A DNA stretch of 64,000 nucleotides, from positions 3,100,001 through 3,164,000 of the forward strand of contig NZ_CP035319.1 in assembly GCF_004328705.1 (NCBI RefSeq), in the 5' to 3' direction. Position numbers and translations under genes: made by a program. Positions 35,129 to 44,714 of the stretch are shown in pieces. How positions within the stretch are numbered: position 1 is the stretch's first letter; each line of letters begins with the position of its first letter. The stretch comes from Rhodococcus sp. ABRD24. GTDB taxonomy: Bacteria; Actinomycetota; Actinomycetes; Mycobacteriales; Mycobacteriaceae. The notes beneath the pieces were generated by a model. That model did no database searches and was not told where the DNA came from. It worked only from the letters and a program-made list of their open reading frames with translations.

Positions 35129-36823
35129 TCAGATCGCCGCGGTCGACAGGGTGGGAACGAATCGGTGGCCGAATCCCACGTTGCCGGTGTTCGTGGGGTC
35201 CGGTCCCGGGCCGGGAGCGCTGACATGGGATTCGGGGATGACACGCGATGCCGGCGCAATCGGTGGCGCCTCCTGCCAATCAGGCCGGGCCCGTTGCAGT
35301 TCCAGCGCAATCTCGACAAGTGTGGCCTCGTCCCAGGGGCGCCCACCGATTTGGACGCCGAACGGAAGCCCGGTCGCCGCCGAGCGGCCCGCGGGCGTAC
35401 TCACCACCGGAGCACCACTGATGTTGGCCCATCCCACGGCCCCGGTGATCCCGGCGAAGACGGAGATTCCGGCAATCTCGACGCGTCTGGAACCGTCCAC
35501 CTTCGATCCGGGCACGAGCACCGCGTCGAGGTCGTTGTCGGCGAACATGCGGTTGTAGTCGTGCTGGAATCGCAGGCGATTGCGTTCCGCCGTCAGGTAG
35601 TCGATCGCCGGTATGGCCAGCGAAGCCACAGCGGCAGTCACAGAGATGGCGTTCTCCGGCCGGTATGCGTCCAATCGATCGGTGAACTGGCGGTGATAGC
35701 TGCCCATCTCGACCTGGTCGCCTGCGAGCAGGTCCGGTGGAAAGATCGGCATCGAGATGTCGACGAGGGCGCCGCCCAGACGCCGGACGAGATCGAGGAA
35801 CTGCTCGAAGAGGGCGCCGAGTGCGGCCGGCAGCTCGTTCACGGCGCTCCGGTGCACACCGAAACGCTTGCCGGACAACGGTGCCGGCCCGCCCAGGGCC
35901 GCAATTCGGTAACCGTCGGCGGGAACTGGTGGGCCGACGGAAGTGGTGGGGTCGTCAGGATCCTCGCCAGCCATGTGGGAGAGCAGCAGGGCCGCGTCGG
36001 CGACGCTGCGGCCCATCGGGCCGACGTGGTCACGTGTCCACGTCAGGGGAATGACGCCGCGGGTGCTGCATCGGCCGAATGTCGGCTTGATCGCGGAGAT
36101 GCCGCACGCACTCGCGGGTAGGCGCAGCGAGCCGCCGGTGTCGGTGCCGGCCGCGCATGGCGCGAACCGCGCCGCGAGGACCGCGGCGCTGCCGCCGGAC
36201 GACCCACCGGGGGAGAACTCGGTGTTCCACGGGTTACCCACCTGCTCGGTGGCGACGCCGATCGCGAACTCGTCGGTGTGCGCGTGGCCGAGTAACACCA
36301 TCCCGGCGTCTCGTAGCCGCCGCCACACCGTCGAGTCGCCCGCGGCGATATTGCCCTCGAGGACCCGGCTCGACGCCGTCAGCGGCAGACCGGCGACCGC
36401 GAAGAGGTCCTTGAGCGCGATGGGCAGCCCGCACACGAGAGGCGGCGCGGCACCGGTGTTGTTGCGTCCGCGCGCGGATAGCCGTTGTGCCGCCGCGTCC
36501 GCCGCGGCGTATGCCATCTCCGGATAGATCCGCACCCACGCGCCGATGTCGCCGTCGTGTTCGGCGCTGCGGGTCAGACACGCGTCCAACAGCTCTCGCG
36601 GATGCATGTCGCCGGATTGCAGCAGGCTCGCGGCCTCGGTGGCGCTCAGTAGCGCCGGGTCGGTGACGGTGATCGTCCCGGGACCAGGCAGGCCCGGCGC
36701 CGGTTTCGTGCGCGCCGCGGCGGGACGTACCCCCGCTGCCGCGGCGCTCACGCCGATCGTCGCGGCTCCGAGGAACCGGCGTCGGGTCAAACCCGGTACC
36801 GTACCCGGGGCTTCGTGTGGCAT
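35129..36823 (-). CDS. Tat-exported amidase (amidase signature family)
   Basis: A 564-residue amidase-signature enzyme. The N-terminus holds a Tat signal (LTRRRFLGAATIGVSAAAAG). The catalytic Ser-cisSer-Lys triad can be placed: Lys in GLPIALKDLFAVAG, the glycine/serine-rich stretch FSPGGSSGGSAAVLAA, and the nucleophile region AGTDTGGSLRLPASACG. Such enzymes hydrolyse C-N bonds of amides, including aryl amides, peptide amides and plant or soil metabolites; the substrate cannot be read from the sequence. A signal peptide on this family suggests action outside the membrane. Divergent from fadA across 260 bp that hold no other gene. Confidence 0.88.
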   Translation of the reverse strand: MPHEAPGTVPGLTRRRFLGAATIGVSAAAAGVRPAAARTKPAPGLPGPGTITVTDPALLSATEAASLLQSGDMHPRELLDACLTRSAEHDGDIGAWVRIYPEMAYAAADAAAQRLSARGRNNTGAAPPLVCGLPIALKDLFAVAGLPLTASSRVLEGNIAAGDSTVWRRLRDAGMVLLGHAHTDEFAIGVATEQVGNPWNTEFSPGGSSGGSAAVLAARFAPCAAGTDTGGSLRLPASACGISAIKPTFGRCSTRGVIPLTWTRDHVGPMGRSVADAALLLSHMAGEDPDDPTTSVGPPVPADGYRIAALGGPAPLSGKRFGVHRSAVNELPAALGALFEQFLDLVRRLGGALVDISMPIFPPDLLAGDQVEMGSYHRQFTDRLDAYRPENAISVTAAVASLAIPAIDYLTAERNRLRFQHDYNRMFADNDLDAVLVPGSKVDGSRRVEIAGISVFAGITGAVGWANISGAPVVSTPAGRSAATGLPFGVQIGGRPWDEATLVEIALELQRARPDWQEAPPIAPASRVIPESHVSAPGPGPDPTNTGNVGFGHRFVPTLSTAAI

Positions 36824-37083
36824 CGCCGTCCTCCCGTTGATACTGAGTGGAACTGAGACTAGCGGCGATCGGACTCGCGGGTCGAAGTGGCGGCGGGGCC
36901 ACCGCGGTGATCGCCTCGGTCACACTCCGGGATCGCTTCGGTCCTTCACGGCGAATGGAACGCGTTCTATGGTGAGGTGCGCAGAGGTCTGGGCCTCGTA
37001 CCGAGCAGTGCCGTCGACATGACAGCCGCGCCGCCGATATGAACGGAGGCGCTGCAGACGTGAACAGGAAGGAACACCTCACA

Positions 37084-38298
37084 GTGACCACAGAGGCATT
37101 CATTTATGAAGCCATCCGAACCCCACGCGGCCGGGGCAAGAAGACCGGATCGCTGCATTCGGTCAAGCCGATCTCGCTGGTCACCGGCCTGATCCAAGAA
37201 CTGCGCACGCGCTTCCCCGATCTGGACGAGGACCGTATCTCCGATCTGATCCTCGGTGTCGTCACCCCGGTCGGTGACCAGGGCATGGACATCGCCCGTA
37301 TCGCCGTCAACGACGCCGGGCTGCCCGACACCGTCGGCGGCGTGCAGCTCAATCGCTTCTGCGCCTCCGGCCTCGAGGCCGTCAACATGGCCGCGCAGAA
37401 GATCCGGTCCGGCTGGGACGAGCTGGTCATCGCCGGTGGCGTCGAATCGATGTCGCGCGTGCCGATGGGATCCGACGGCGGCCCGTGGGCGCTGGACCCG
37501 GCCACCAACTACGACAACTACTTCGTACCGCAGGGTGTCGGCGCCGACCTGATCGCCACGATCGAGGGCTTCTCCCGCGAGGACGTCGACGCGTATGCGG
37601 TGCGCTCGCAGGATCTGGCCGCGAAGGCGTGGACCGGCGGCTACTTCGCCAAGTCTGTCGTCCCGGTCAAGGACATCAACGGCATCACGATCCTCGACAA
37701 CGACGAGCACATGCGTCCCGGCACCACGGTCGAGAGCCTGGCGGGTCTGACTCCCGCGTTCGCGATGGTCGGCGAGATGGGCGGCTTCGACGCCGTCGCG
37801 CTGCAGAAGTACCACTGGGTCGAGAAGATCACGCATGTGCACCACGGCGGCAACAGCTCCGGCATCGTCGATGGCGCCGCGCTGATCCTGGTCGGCAGCG
37901 AGCAGGCCGGCAAGGACATGGGCCTGACCCCGCGTGCCCGCATCGTTGCGACCGCCACCTCCGGTGCCGACTCCACGATCATGCTCACCGGCCCGACGCC
38001 GGCGTCGAAGAAGGCGCTCGCCGCGGCCGGCCTCACCGTCGACGACATCGACCTCTTCGAGATCAACGAGGCATTCGCCTCCGTGGCGCTCAAGTTCCAG
38101 AAGGACCTGAACATCCCGGACGAGAAGCTCAACGTCAACGGCGGCGCCATCGCAATGGGTCACCCACTCGGCGCCACCGGCGCCATGATCACCGGAACCA
38201 TGGTCGACGAGCTCGAGCGCCGCGGCGCCAAGCGCGCCCTGATCACGCTGTGCATCGGCGGCGGTATGGGCGTGGCCACCATCATCGAGCGCGTCTGA
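37084..38298 (+). CDS. fadA: Acetyl-CoA acyltransferase (3-ketoacyl-CoA thiolase)
   Basis: A GTG start at 37084 ([18 protein letters not shown]) after AGGAAGG gives 404 residues. Thiolase motifs: nucleophile Cys93 in [25 protein letters not shown], the histidine motif [15 protein letters not shown] and the second cysteine in [10 protein letters not shown]. It performs the final thiolysis of fatty-acid beta-oxidation, 3-ketoacyl-CoA plus CoA to acetyl-CoA and a shortened acyl-CoA. fadB follows 31 bp downstream; this fadA-fadB pair corresponds to M. tuberculosis Rv0859-Rv0860 and forms the trifunctional complex. In mycobacteria it does not lie near dnaX, so its position here is an insertion or rearrangement relative to that order. 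Confidence 0.95.
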   Translation: MTTEAFIYEAIRTPRGRGKKTGSLHSVKPISLVTGLIQELRTRFPDLDEDRISDLILGVVTPVGDQGMDIARIAVNDAGLPDTVGGVQLNRFCASGLEAVNMAAQKIRSGWDELVIAGGVESMSRVPMGSDGGPWALDPATNYDNYFVPQGVGADLIATIEGFSREDVDAYAVRSQDLAAKAWTGGYFAKSVVPVKDINGITILDNDEHMRPGTTVESLAGLTPAFAMVGEMGGFDAVALQKYHWVEKITHVHHGGNSSGIVDGAALILVGSEQAGKDMGLTPRARIVATATSGADSTIMLTGPTPASKKALAAAGLTVDDIDLFEINEAFASVALKFQKDLNIPDEKLNVNGGAIAMGHPLGATGAMITGTMVDELERRGAKRALITLCIGGGMGVATIIERV

Positions 38299-38329
38299 CG
38301 CTCAGCGGACAACCAGGAGAGACGAAACA

Positions 38330-40471
38330 GTGAGCGATCAGAACATCATCGGCTGGGAGCAGGATGCCGACGGCATCGTAGTCCTGACCATCGACGACCC
38401 CAACCAGGGCGCGAACACGATGAACGACCGGTACATCTCCTCGATGCGGGCCACCGTGGACCGGCTGTACGCGGAGAAGGAGTCGATCACCGGCGTCGTG
38501 CTGACGTCTGGCAAGAAGACGTTCTTCGCCGGCGGCGATCTGAAGAGCATGATCAAGGTCGGGCCCGAGGACGCGCAGCAGATCTTCGAGCACTCCCTCA
38601 ATCTGAAGGCGGACCTGCGTCGCCTCGAGACTCTCGGCAAGCCCGTCGTCACCTGCATCAACGGTGCGGCGCTCGGTGGCGGCCTCGAGATCGCGCTCGC
38701 GACGCACCACCGCATCGCGGCGGACGTCAAGGGCGTCAAGATCGGCCTGCCCGAGGTCACCCTCGGCCTCCTGCCCGGCGGCGGCGGCATCGTCCGCACC
38801 GTCCGGATGTTCGGTCTGATGACCGCGCTGACCCAGATGCTGCTGCAGGGCCAGCAGCGCGGCCCGGTTCAGGCCAAGGAGGTCGGCCTGGTCGACGAGG
38901 TCGTCTCCTCCGTCGAGGAGTTGGTCCCTGCCGCCAAGGCGTGGATCAAGGCCAACCCCGAGTCCGGCGTGCAGCCGTGGGACGTCAAGGGCTACAAGAT
39001 CCCCGGCGGCACCCCCGCCACTCCGGCATTTGCCGCGAACCTGCCGGCAATCCCGGCGAACCTGCGCAAGCAGCTCAAGGGCTCCCCGATGGAGGCGCCG
39101 CGCGCAATCATGGCTGCCGCCGTCGAGGGCTCGCAGGTCGACGTCGACAACGCGCTCCTCATCGAGTCCCGGTACTTCACCAACCTGGTGACCGGCCGCG
39201 TCGCGAAGAACATGATCCAGGCGTTCTTCTTCGACATGCAGGCGATCGGCTCGGGCGCGTCGCGTCCGAAGGACATTCCCAAGCGCGAGATCAAGAAGGT
39301 TGGCGTCCTCGGTGCCGGCATGATGGGCGCCGGCATCGCGTACGTGTGCGCCAAGGCCGGAATCCCGGTGGTGCTCAAGGACGTCACGATCGAGGCCGCG
39401 GAGAAGGGCAAGGCGTACTCCGAGAAGATCGAGGCCAAGGCGCTCTCGCGTGGCAAGACCACAGAGGAGAAGTCCAAGGCTCTGCTCGCGTTGATCACGC
39501 CGAGCGCGGATCCGGCCGACTTCGCGGGCGTCGACTTCGTCGTCGAGGCCGTCTTCGAGTCGCCCGACCTGAAGAAGAAGGTGTTCCAGGAGATCGAGGA
39601 CATCGTCGAGCCCGACGCTCTCCTCGGCTCGAACACCTCGACGCTGCCGATCACCGACCTGGCGACCGGCGTCAAGCGGGCCGAGGACTTCATCGGTATC
39701 CACTTCTTCTCGCCCGTCGACAAGATGCCCCTGGTCGAGATCATCCGCGGTGAGAAGACGTCCGACGAATCGCTGGCCCGCGTGTTCGACTTCGTGCAGG
39801 CGATCCGCAAGACCCCGATCGTCGTCAACGACTCGCGCGGCTTCTTCACCTCCCGCGTGATCGGCACGTTCGTCAACGAGGCGATCGGCATGGTCGCCGA
39901 GGGCATCGAGCCGGCCACCATCGAGCAGGCGGGCATGCAGGCCGGCTACCCGGCGGCGCCGCTGCAGCTCTCGGACGAGCTGAACCTGACGCTCATGCAG
40001 AAGATCCGCGCCGAGTCGAAGGCCGCCGCTCAGGCCGAGGGCAAGGAGCTTCCGGCCGACCTCGCCGGCGACGTCATCAACTACCTCGTCGAGGGCAACG
40101 ACCGTAAGGGCCGCCTCGGCGGTGCCGGCTTCTACAACTACGAGGACGGCAAGCGCTCCGGCCTGTGGCAGGGCCTGCGTGAGCACTTCGACTCCGGTTC
40201 GGTCACGCCGCCGATCCAGGACCTCGTCGACCGCATGCTGTTCATCGAGGCCATCGAGACCCAGAAGTGCTTCGACGAGGGCGTCATCACGTCCACCGCC
40301 GACGCCAACATCGGCTCGATCATGGGCATCGGCTACCCGGCGTGGACGGGCGGCGTCAGCCAGTTCGTCGCCGGCTACGAAGGCGGCAAGGCGGGCTTCG
40401 TCAAGCGCGCCGAGGAACTCGCCGCCAAGTACGGTGAGCGCTTCACCCCGCCGGCGTCGATGAAGGACTAG
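38330..40471 (+). CDS. fadB: Trifunctional beta-oxidation alpha subunit (enoyl-CoA hydratase / 3-hydroxyacyl-CoA dehydrogenase)
   Basis: A GTG start at 38330 behind AGGAGAG gives 713 residues. Residues 1-300 form the crotonase domain ([12 protein letters not shown] oxyanion loop, [33 protein letters not shown] with the two catalytic glutamates). From about 320 the dehydrogenase domain carries the NAD motif [18 protein letters not shown] and [18 protein letters not shown] with the catalytic histidine. It hydrates enoyl-CoA and oxidises 3-hydroxyacyl-CoA, feeding the thiolase FadA. A 20-bp perfect palindrome begins 14 bp after the stop and may end the transcript. Confidence 0.95.
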   Translation: MSDQNIIGWEQDADGIVVLTIDDPNQGANTMNDRYISSMRATVDRLYAEKESITGVVLTSGKKTFFAGGDLKSMIKVGPEDAQQIFEHSLNLKADLRRLETLGKPVVTCINGAALGGGLEIALATHHRIAADVKGVKIGLPEVTLGLLPGGGGIVRTVRMFGLMTALTQMLLQGQQRGPVQAKEVGLVDEVVSSVEELVPAAKAWIKANPESGVQPWDVKGYKIPGGTPATPAFAANLPAIPANLRKQLKGSPMEAPRAIMAAAVEGSQVDVDNALLIESRYFTNLVTGRVAKNMIQAFFFDMQAIGSGASRPKDIPKREIKKVGVLGAGMMGAGIAYVCAKAGIPVVLKDVTIEAAEKGKAYSEKIEAKALSRGKTTEEKSKALLALITPSADPADFAGVDFVVEAVFESPDLKKKVFQEIEDIVEPDALLGSNTSTLPITDLATGVKRAEDFIGIHFFSPVDKMPLVEIIRGEKTSDESLARVFDFVQAIRKTPIVVNDSRGFFTSRVIGTFVNEAIGMVAEGIEPATIEQAGMQAGYPAAPLQLSDELNLTLMQKIRAESKAAAQAEGKELPADLAGDVINYLVEGNDRKGRLGGAGFYNYEDGKRSGLWQGLREHFDSGSVTPPIQDLVDRMLFIEAIETQKCFDEGVITSTADANIGSIMGIGYPAWTGGVSQFVAGYEGGKAGFVKRAEELAAKYGERFTPPASMKD

Positions 40472-40484
40472 TAGGCGCTGCGCG

Positions 40485-40530
40485 CCTGTGCGTGGTTAGC
40501 GAGTCCCAGCACTCGCTAACCACGCACAGG
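40485..40530. repeat. Perfect 20-bp palindrome, copy 1 (left of AbiEi-like gene)
   Basis: CCTGTGCGTGGTTAGCGAGT (40485-40504), a 6-nt loop, then ACTCGCTAACCACGCACAGG (40511-40530). It can form a very stable hairpin just after fadB. A close copy lies at 41616-41661 on the other side of the AbiEi-like gene. Both copies are preceded by GCGCTGC. It could be a terminator, but the repetition suggests a REP-like element. Confidence 0.85.
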
Positions 40531-40606
40531 GGATTTATCCCCACCCTGTGGAATTCTCGGCGATCGACGGCCTTCGCTGTCGGTAGTGGGCGTGAAGGTG
40601 TCCGCC

Positions 40607-41626
40607 ATGACTTCGACATCGCCCCTGCAGAGCCTCGTCGACGCTCAGTACGGGCTCATTACCGCCGCACAGGTATGTGCACTGGGCATTCCCAAATCTC
40701 AGGCACGGCATCGCGTCGAGTGTGGCCGGTGGCAACGAGTACTACGAGGCGTGTACGCCGTAACCTCCGGCCGACTGACGCGCGATGCGGTCTTGTCAGC
40801 AGCACTTCTGTACGGGGGCGATGCTGCACTCCTGAGCCACCGAACGGCGGCCGAGGTGTGGGGAATGATCCGCACCGATGACACGGCACCGATTCACGTC
40901 ACGGTGCCGTACGGCAAATCGGCGCTTTCACAGCCCGTCTCTTACATCCAGAGTCCGGTGCACGGTTCTGCCGTCGTGCCAGGCGTCGGAGGTGTTCTCC
41001 ATCCAGGTGTTGTCGTGCACCGTTCTCGGGCACAACGACATATCGGCGTCGAATTGGTGCCACCGCGCACGACACGGGCGGACACGGCCTTGGACGTGGC
41101 GATCGAACAGCCGACAGCACGTGAGGCGTACGTGTCGCTGATCTCCACCGTCACCAATGCGCGGATAAGGCTGGCGGACGTCCGAACACGGATGGAGGAG
41201 CGAACTCCGCGTCGATATCGCCGCGCCCTCGAATCTGCGGTTCGCCTTCTCGCGGACGGGGTCCAATCGATGCTCGAGTATCGCTATGCGGTCGACGTCG
41301 AGCAGGCACACGGTCTGCCCGGGGCCAACCGGCAAGGCCCGGTGATAGTGGATGGGCGGACCCTGTACGAGGACGTCGACTACGGCGAGCACGGAGTTCC
41401 GTTGATCGTCCGCTTGGACGGTCGGTGGTCGCATTCGATGCGCGAAGTCCAGTTCCGCGACCGCAGGCGAGACAACGCTGCAGAACTCGCCGACCTACCC
41501 CGGTTGGTGTACGGCTTCGACGAGGTCAGCCTGACGCCGTGCCTGGTTGCGAAGGAAGTCGAAACGGTCCTCCGCCGTGAGGGATGGGTCAGGCTGACCA
41601 ATGGGCGCTGCCGCGCCTGTGCGTGA
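40607..41626 (+). CDS. AbiEi-like / DUF559-type protein (winged helix plus nuclease-like domain)
   Basis: ATG 40607 with GAAGG upstream gives 339 residues. The N-terminal part resembles the winged-helix domain of type IV antitoxins AbiEi (LVDAQYGLITAAQVCALGIPKSQARHRVECGRWQRVLRGVYAV), followed by ALLSHRTAAEVWGM and IHVTVP. The C-terminal part (LLADGVQSMLEYRYAVDVEQAHGLP, YEDVDYGEHGVPLIVRLDGR, ELADLPRLVYGFDEV) has the pattern of the DUF559/Vsr-like nuclease fold with D/E-x-D residues. These proteins are frequent and often strain-specific in actinobacteria; their function is unresolved. No cognate AbiEii toxin gene is adjacent. The palindrome copy 2 encodes the last codons. Confidence 0.72.
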   Translation: MTSTSPLQSLVDAQYGLITAAQVCALGIPKSQARHRVECGRWQRVLRGVYAVTSGRLTRDAVLSAALLYGGDAALLSHRTAAEVWGMIRTDDTAPIHVTVPYGKSALSQPVSYIQSPVHGSAVVPGVGGVLHPGVVVHRSRAQRHIGVELVPPRTTRADTALDVAIEQPTAREAYVSLISTVTNARIRLADVRTRMEERTPRRYRRALESAVRLLADGVQSMLEYRYAVDVEQAHGLPGANRQGPVIVDGRTLYEDVDYGEHGVPLIVRLDGRWSHSMREVQFRDRRRDNAAELADLPRLVYGFDEVSLTPCLVAKEVETVLRREGWVRLTNGRCRACA

Positions 41627-41661
41627 TTGGTGAGCGTGGACACTCACTAACCACGCACAGG
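41616..41661. repeat. Near-perfect palindrome, copy 2 (right of AbiEi-like gene)
   Basis: CCTGTGCGTGATTGGTGAGCG (41616-41636) pairs with CACTCACTAACCACGCACAGG (41641-41661) at 18 of 21 positions; the mismatches include G-T. Apart from these few changes it repeats copy 1 at 40485-40530. Its left arm overlaps the stop codon and last three codons of the AbiEi-like gene. It may also serve as terminator for the convergent methyltransferase gene, whose stop is at 41665. Confidence 0.8.
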
Positions 41662-41664
41662 GCG

Positions 41665-42966
41665 CTAGCCCTTCCACCACGGGCGCAGCGGCACGTGTGC
41701 CTCGCCGTTGGGGCCGAGCTTGACGGCCAGCACCTGGTGGAGCTGGACGACGTTGCGCTCGAATCCCAGTCGCGACCCGGCCATGTACAGGCCCCACACC
41801 TTCGCGGTACCTTCACCGACCTCGGCGACACACGCGTCCCAGTTCTCGACCAGGTTCCGGCACCAGCCGGCGAGTGTGAGCTGGTAGTGCTCGCGCAGGT
41901 TCTCTTCGTGCCGCACCTCGAGGCCTACGTTCTGGATCTCGCTGATGATCCGGCCCGATCCGGTGAGCTCCCCGTCGGGGAAGACGTACCGGTCGATGAA
42001 GCCGCCGGCCTTGGCGCCGCTGCGGTTGTCGGGGCGGGTGATGCAGTGGTTGAAGAGCCTGCCACCCTCGCGCAGCTTCGACTTCATGAATCCGAAGTAG
42101 GCGGGGTAGTTCTGGACGCCGATGTGTTCTGTCAGACCGATCGAGGAGATCGCGTCGAACCCGGTCTCGTACACGTCCCGGTAGTCGGAGTAGCGCACCT
42201 CGGCGAGTTCGGACAGGCCCTCCTCGGCGATTGCCTTCTGCGCCCACTCGGCCTGTGCGCGCGAGAGTGTCACACCGATGACCTTGACGCCGCGCCGGGC
42301 GGCGTAGCGCACCATCGAGCCCCAGCCGCATCCGATGTCGAGGAGGCGGTCGCCTTCCTGCAGTCCCAGCTTCTCGAACACCAATCGGTACTTGTTTTCC
42401 TGTGCATCCTCGAGGCTCTGGTCCTCGGACTCGTATGTGGCGCATGTGTAGGTCATGGAGGGGCCGAGCACCATCTCGTAGAAGGCATTCGACACGTCGT
42501 AGTGATGGTGGATCACTTCAGCGTCGCGAGTCTTGGAGTGGCGCAGCCCCTCCGCGAAACGGCGCCAGCGAGGCAGGTGCTCCTGGGGTGGGGGAGCGAT
42601 GGGGCGCAAAAGGTCCCAGCCGAGTGACCGGGTGATGGCCGCGATCTTGGTGGGCGATGGGCGCTGGAATTGCAGGTTGCTCATCGCCTTGAGGATCTCG
42701 TACGGGTCGCCGGGGTGCACTCCGACAGCCTCGAGATCGCCCGAGACGTAGGCGCGGGCCATACCGAGATCGCCGGGCGCCGTGGCCAGGTATGTGGTGC
42801 CGCGGGCCGAGTTCAGGTGCAGCCCGTACGAGGCGTCCTCCGGGCCCGTCGCGCTGCCGTCGTACGCGGTGAAGCGCAGCGGTATTCGACCATCGGCGAC
42901 GGTTTCGAGGATCTGCGCGATGCTGAGTTTCTGCGCCGTGTCAGGGTTCGTTCTGAGAGTTGTCAC
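41665..42966 (-). CDS. tmsB: SAM-dependent fatty acid methyltransferase for 10-methyl fatty acids (CFA synthase family, Rv3720 type)
   Basis: GTG 42966 overlaps the oxidase stop as GTGA; 433 residues. Markers of the cyclopropane fatty acid synthase family: VIHHHYDVSNAFYEMVLGPSMTYTCATY, SAM-binding LLDIGCGWGSMVRYAARRGV (about 208-227), GVTLSRAQ, and SSIGLTEHIGVQNYPAYF. Together with the adjacent FAD oxidase it matches the actinobacterial TmsB/TmsA (also BfaB/BfaA) pair. There the methyltransferase adds a methylene group to oleoyl chains in phospholipids and the oxidase reduces it to 10-methylstearate (tuberculostearic acid). The gene order matches Rv3720-Rv3719. An ordinary cyclopropane synthase is less likely because of the partner gene. 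Confidence 0.88.
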   Translation of the reverse strand: MTTLRTNPDTAQKLSIAQILETVADGRIPLRFTAYDGSATGPEDASYGLHLNSARGTTYLATAPGDLGMARAYVSGDLEAVGVHPGDPYEILKAMSNLQFQRPSPTKIAAITRSLGWDLLRPIAPPPQEHLPRWRRFAEGLRHSKTRDAEVIHHHYDVSNAFYEMVLGPSMTYTCATYESEDQSLEDAQENKYRLVFEKLGLQEGDRLLDIGCGWGSMVRYAARRGVKVIGVTLSRAQAEWAQKAIAEEGLSELAEVRYSDYRDVYETGFDAISSIGLTEHIGVQNYPAYFGFMKSKLREGGRLFNHCITRPDNRSGAKAGGFIDRYVFPDGELTGSGRIISEIQNVGLEVRHEENLREHYQLTLAGWCRNLVENWDACVAEVGEGTAKVWGLYMAGSRLGFERNVVQLHQVLAVKLGPNGEAHVPLRPWWKG

Positions 42967-44537
42967 TTTCTTTGCACCGCCTTGGAATAGAGGTCCAGTA
43001 GTCGTGAATCGGGGTCGTAACGCTTCTTGACCTGTGTGTAGTGGTCACCGCCGTACAGCAGTGTGAACTCGTCTTCTTCGTAGAAGGAGTCGGAGTACAG
43101 GGACTTGTGCCCCTCGAGCTCGCTGACCTTCTTCTCGATCAGCCGGTTTGCTGCGCCCTCGGGCGCGCCGGGTTCGATCGGCACCGAGGACCAGAATCCG
43201 ACGTTGACGTATGTGCGGCCCGGTTCGAGCGGGTACAGCGGCCACGGCCGCGGTGCGGCCTGTGTGTGGGGCCGCGGTGCGGCCTGTGTGTGGGGCCGCG
43301 GTGCGGCCTGTGTGTGGGGCCGCGGTGCGGCCTGTGTGTGGGGCCGCGGTGCGGCCTGTGTGTGGGGCCGCGGTGCGGCCTGTGTGTCGTGCTGTCCGGG
43401 GTCGGGACCGATGAGTGTGGGCTCGCGAAGGCGCAACGGGCACAGCCACAGCGGCTCGATCGGGATCTCGTCGAGGAACCAGTGCACGAACTCGGCTGTG
43501 CGCTCGATCGGTACCTCGATGTCCTGGACAACGCGTTCGCGCGGCGGCAGACCCTTTCGTGCCTCGAGCCGGTCGGCGATGTCGTACTTCTGGTCGAGGC
43601 CGATCAACTTCCAGTAGAAGCTGCTGCGCCGGTAGCGTTTCGGCCAGATTCGGCGGATTCTCGGGTTCTGTGTCCCGAATGCGCGCGAGCACCAGAACCA
43701 GTCGGTGTCCCAGCGCCACAGGTAGTCGTGGATGGTCAGGCGGTCGGTTTTCGGGTGGGTGATCGACTCGTGCTGGATGGACCGGTAGTAGATGTCCATG
43801 CCGGTGTAGTCGCTCACTGGACCCGGTTCGTCGGTCTGCTCTCCGAGTGTCAGATAGCACTCTGTGGCGGTGAACACGACGCCGTCGAGGTAGTCGACCG
43901 GGATCCCGTCCCAAGTGCGCTGTTCGACGATCCGGTCCATCGTGGCCTGCAGCTGATCCACACTGTCGAAGCGGAGATGGCGTAGCGCTACAAATGGTTT
44001 CACCGCTTCGAGCTCTATTCGCAATCGGGTCGAATACCCGAGGGTGCCATAGGAGTTCGGGAACGAGTGGAACAACTCGGCGTGCTCGCCGTCCGGTGTC
44101 GCAGTAACGATGTTGCCACTGCCGGTGAGTATGTCGATCTCCAGGACGGACTCGTGCGGCAGGCCGTTGCGGAACGACGTGGACTCGATGCCGAGGCCGG
44201 TCACGGCGCCGCCGAGCGTGATGGTCTTGAGCTGCGGCACCACGAGTGGCGCCAATCCGTACGGAAGCGTGGCGGCCACCAGGTTCTCGTACGTGCACAT
44301 GCCGGCGACGTCGGCGGTCTGTGCGTCGGGATCCACCGAGATGACGCCGTCGAGGCCCGAGACGTCGAGGCCGGGGGCATTGGTCTTGGCGCGGGCCCGG
44401 AACAGGTTCGATGTCTTTTTCGCCAGCCGTACCGTTGCATCGGGTGGGATTGCTCGATAGCTGGACAGTAGGCGATCGACTCCCGCACGATGCGCGGCGA
44501 GCCCAGTTTCGCGGGATCCACTCGGAGAGACGGCCAC
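42963..44537 (-). CDS. tmsA: FAD-linked oxidoreductase for 10-methyl fatty acid synthesis (Rv3719 type) with internal tandem repeat
   Basis: A GTG start at 44537 gives 524 residues. The N-terminal FAD-binding PCMH domain shows KTSNLFRARAK, GLDGVISVDPDAQTADVAGMCTYENLVAATLPYGLAP, ITLGGAVTGLGIESTSFRNG and TPDGEHAELFHSFPNSYGTLGY. The C-terminal part includes the substrate domain (DIEVPIERTAEFVHWFLDEIPIEPLW). It should reduce the methylene intermediate made by the methyltransferase. Between the EPTLIGPDPGQHD segment and WPLYPLEPGRTYVNVGFW lies a six-copy 8-residue repeat (TQAAPRPH) encoded by a 24-bp tandem repeat; I know of no such insert in the family. The surface position and low complexity suggest it is tolerated. 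Confidence 0.87.
   Translation of the reverse strand: MAVSPSGSRETGLAAHRAGVDRLLSSYRAIPPDATVRLAKKTSNLFRARAKTNAPGLDVSGLDGVISVDPDAQTADVAGMCTYENLVAATLPYGLAPLVVPQLKTITLGGAVTGLGIESTSFRNGLPHESVLEIDILTGSGNIVTATPDGEHAELFHSFPNSYGTLGYSTRLRIELEAVKPFVALRHLRFDSVDQLQATMDRIVEQRTWDGIPVDYLDGVVFTATECYLTLGEQTDEPGPVSDYTGMDIYYRSIQHESITHPKTDRLTIHDYLWRWDTDWFWCSRAFGTQNPRIRRIWPKRYRRSSFYWKLIGLDQKYDIADRLEARKGLPPRERVVQDIEVPIERTAEFVHWFLDEIPIEPLWLCPLRLREPTLIGPDPGQHDTQAAPRPHTQAAPRPHTQAAPRPHTQAAPRPHTQAAPRPHTQAAPRPWPLYPLEPGRTYVNVGFWSSVPIEPGAPEGAANRLIEKKVSELEGHKSLYSDSFYEEDEFTLLYGGDHYTQVKKRYDPDSRLLDLYSKAVQRK
43246..43389 (-). repeat. In-frame 24-bp tandem repeat, six copies
   Basis: The plus-strand unit GGCCGCGGTGCGGCCTGTGTGTGG is repeated without spacers at 43246, 43270, 43294, 43318, 43342 and 43366. 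Five copies are identical and the sixth ends in CG. On the coding strand it adds 48 residues of TQAAPRPH repeats to the oxidase. Identical copies and a multiple-of-three unit point to recent slippage expansion. Confidence 0.95.
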
Positions 44538-44714
44538 CCCTTGACGCTATCGCTAGTCGGCCCCGCGTTCCACGGATATACCGGTGAGTCCGCGTTTCGC
44601 CAGGCGGCGGCTCCCATGGTGGTCCTCGTCGGAGTGAGGCGTGTGATCGCGATCATCACGGCCGAACATGCAGGATGGGATGGGGACACCCCTTCGATCA
44701 AGGAGAGATCTTCA

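Noticed and set aside
38282..40186. 634-codon open frame antisense to fadB
   Set aside because: Arg/Leu/Asp-rich shadow of a well-conserved trifunctional enzyme; no start site or motif of its own.
40485..40530. Palindrome only as a fadB terminator
   Set aside because: It may well terminate transcription, but there is no T-run and a close copy lies at the far side of the next gene, so a simple terminator does not fully explain it.
40607..41626. Complete AbiE toxin-antitoxin system
   Set aside because: Only the AbiEi-like N-terminal domain is seen; no AbiEii nucleotidyltransferase gene lies next to it.
43246..43389. CRISPR array
   Set aside because: The repeats are contiguous 24-bp units without spacers and lie in frame inside a gene.
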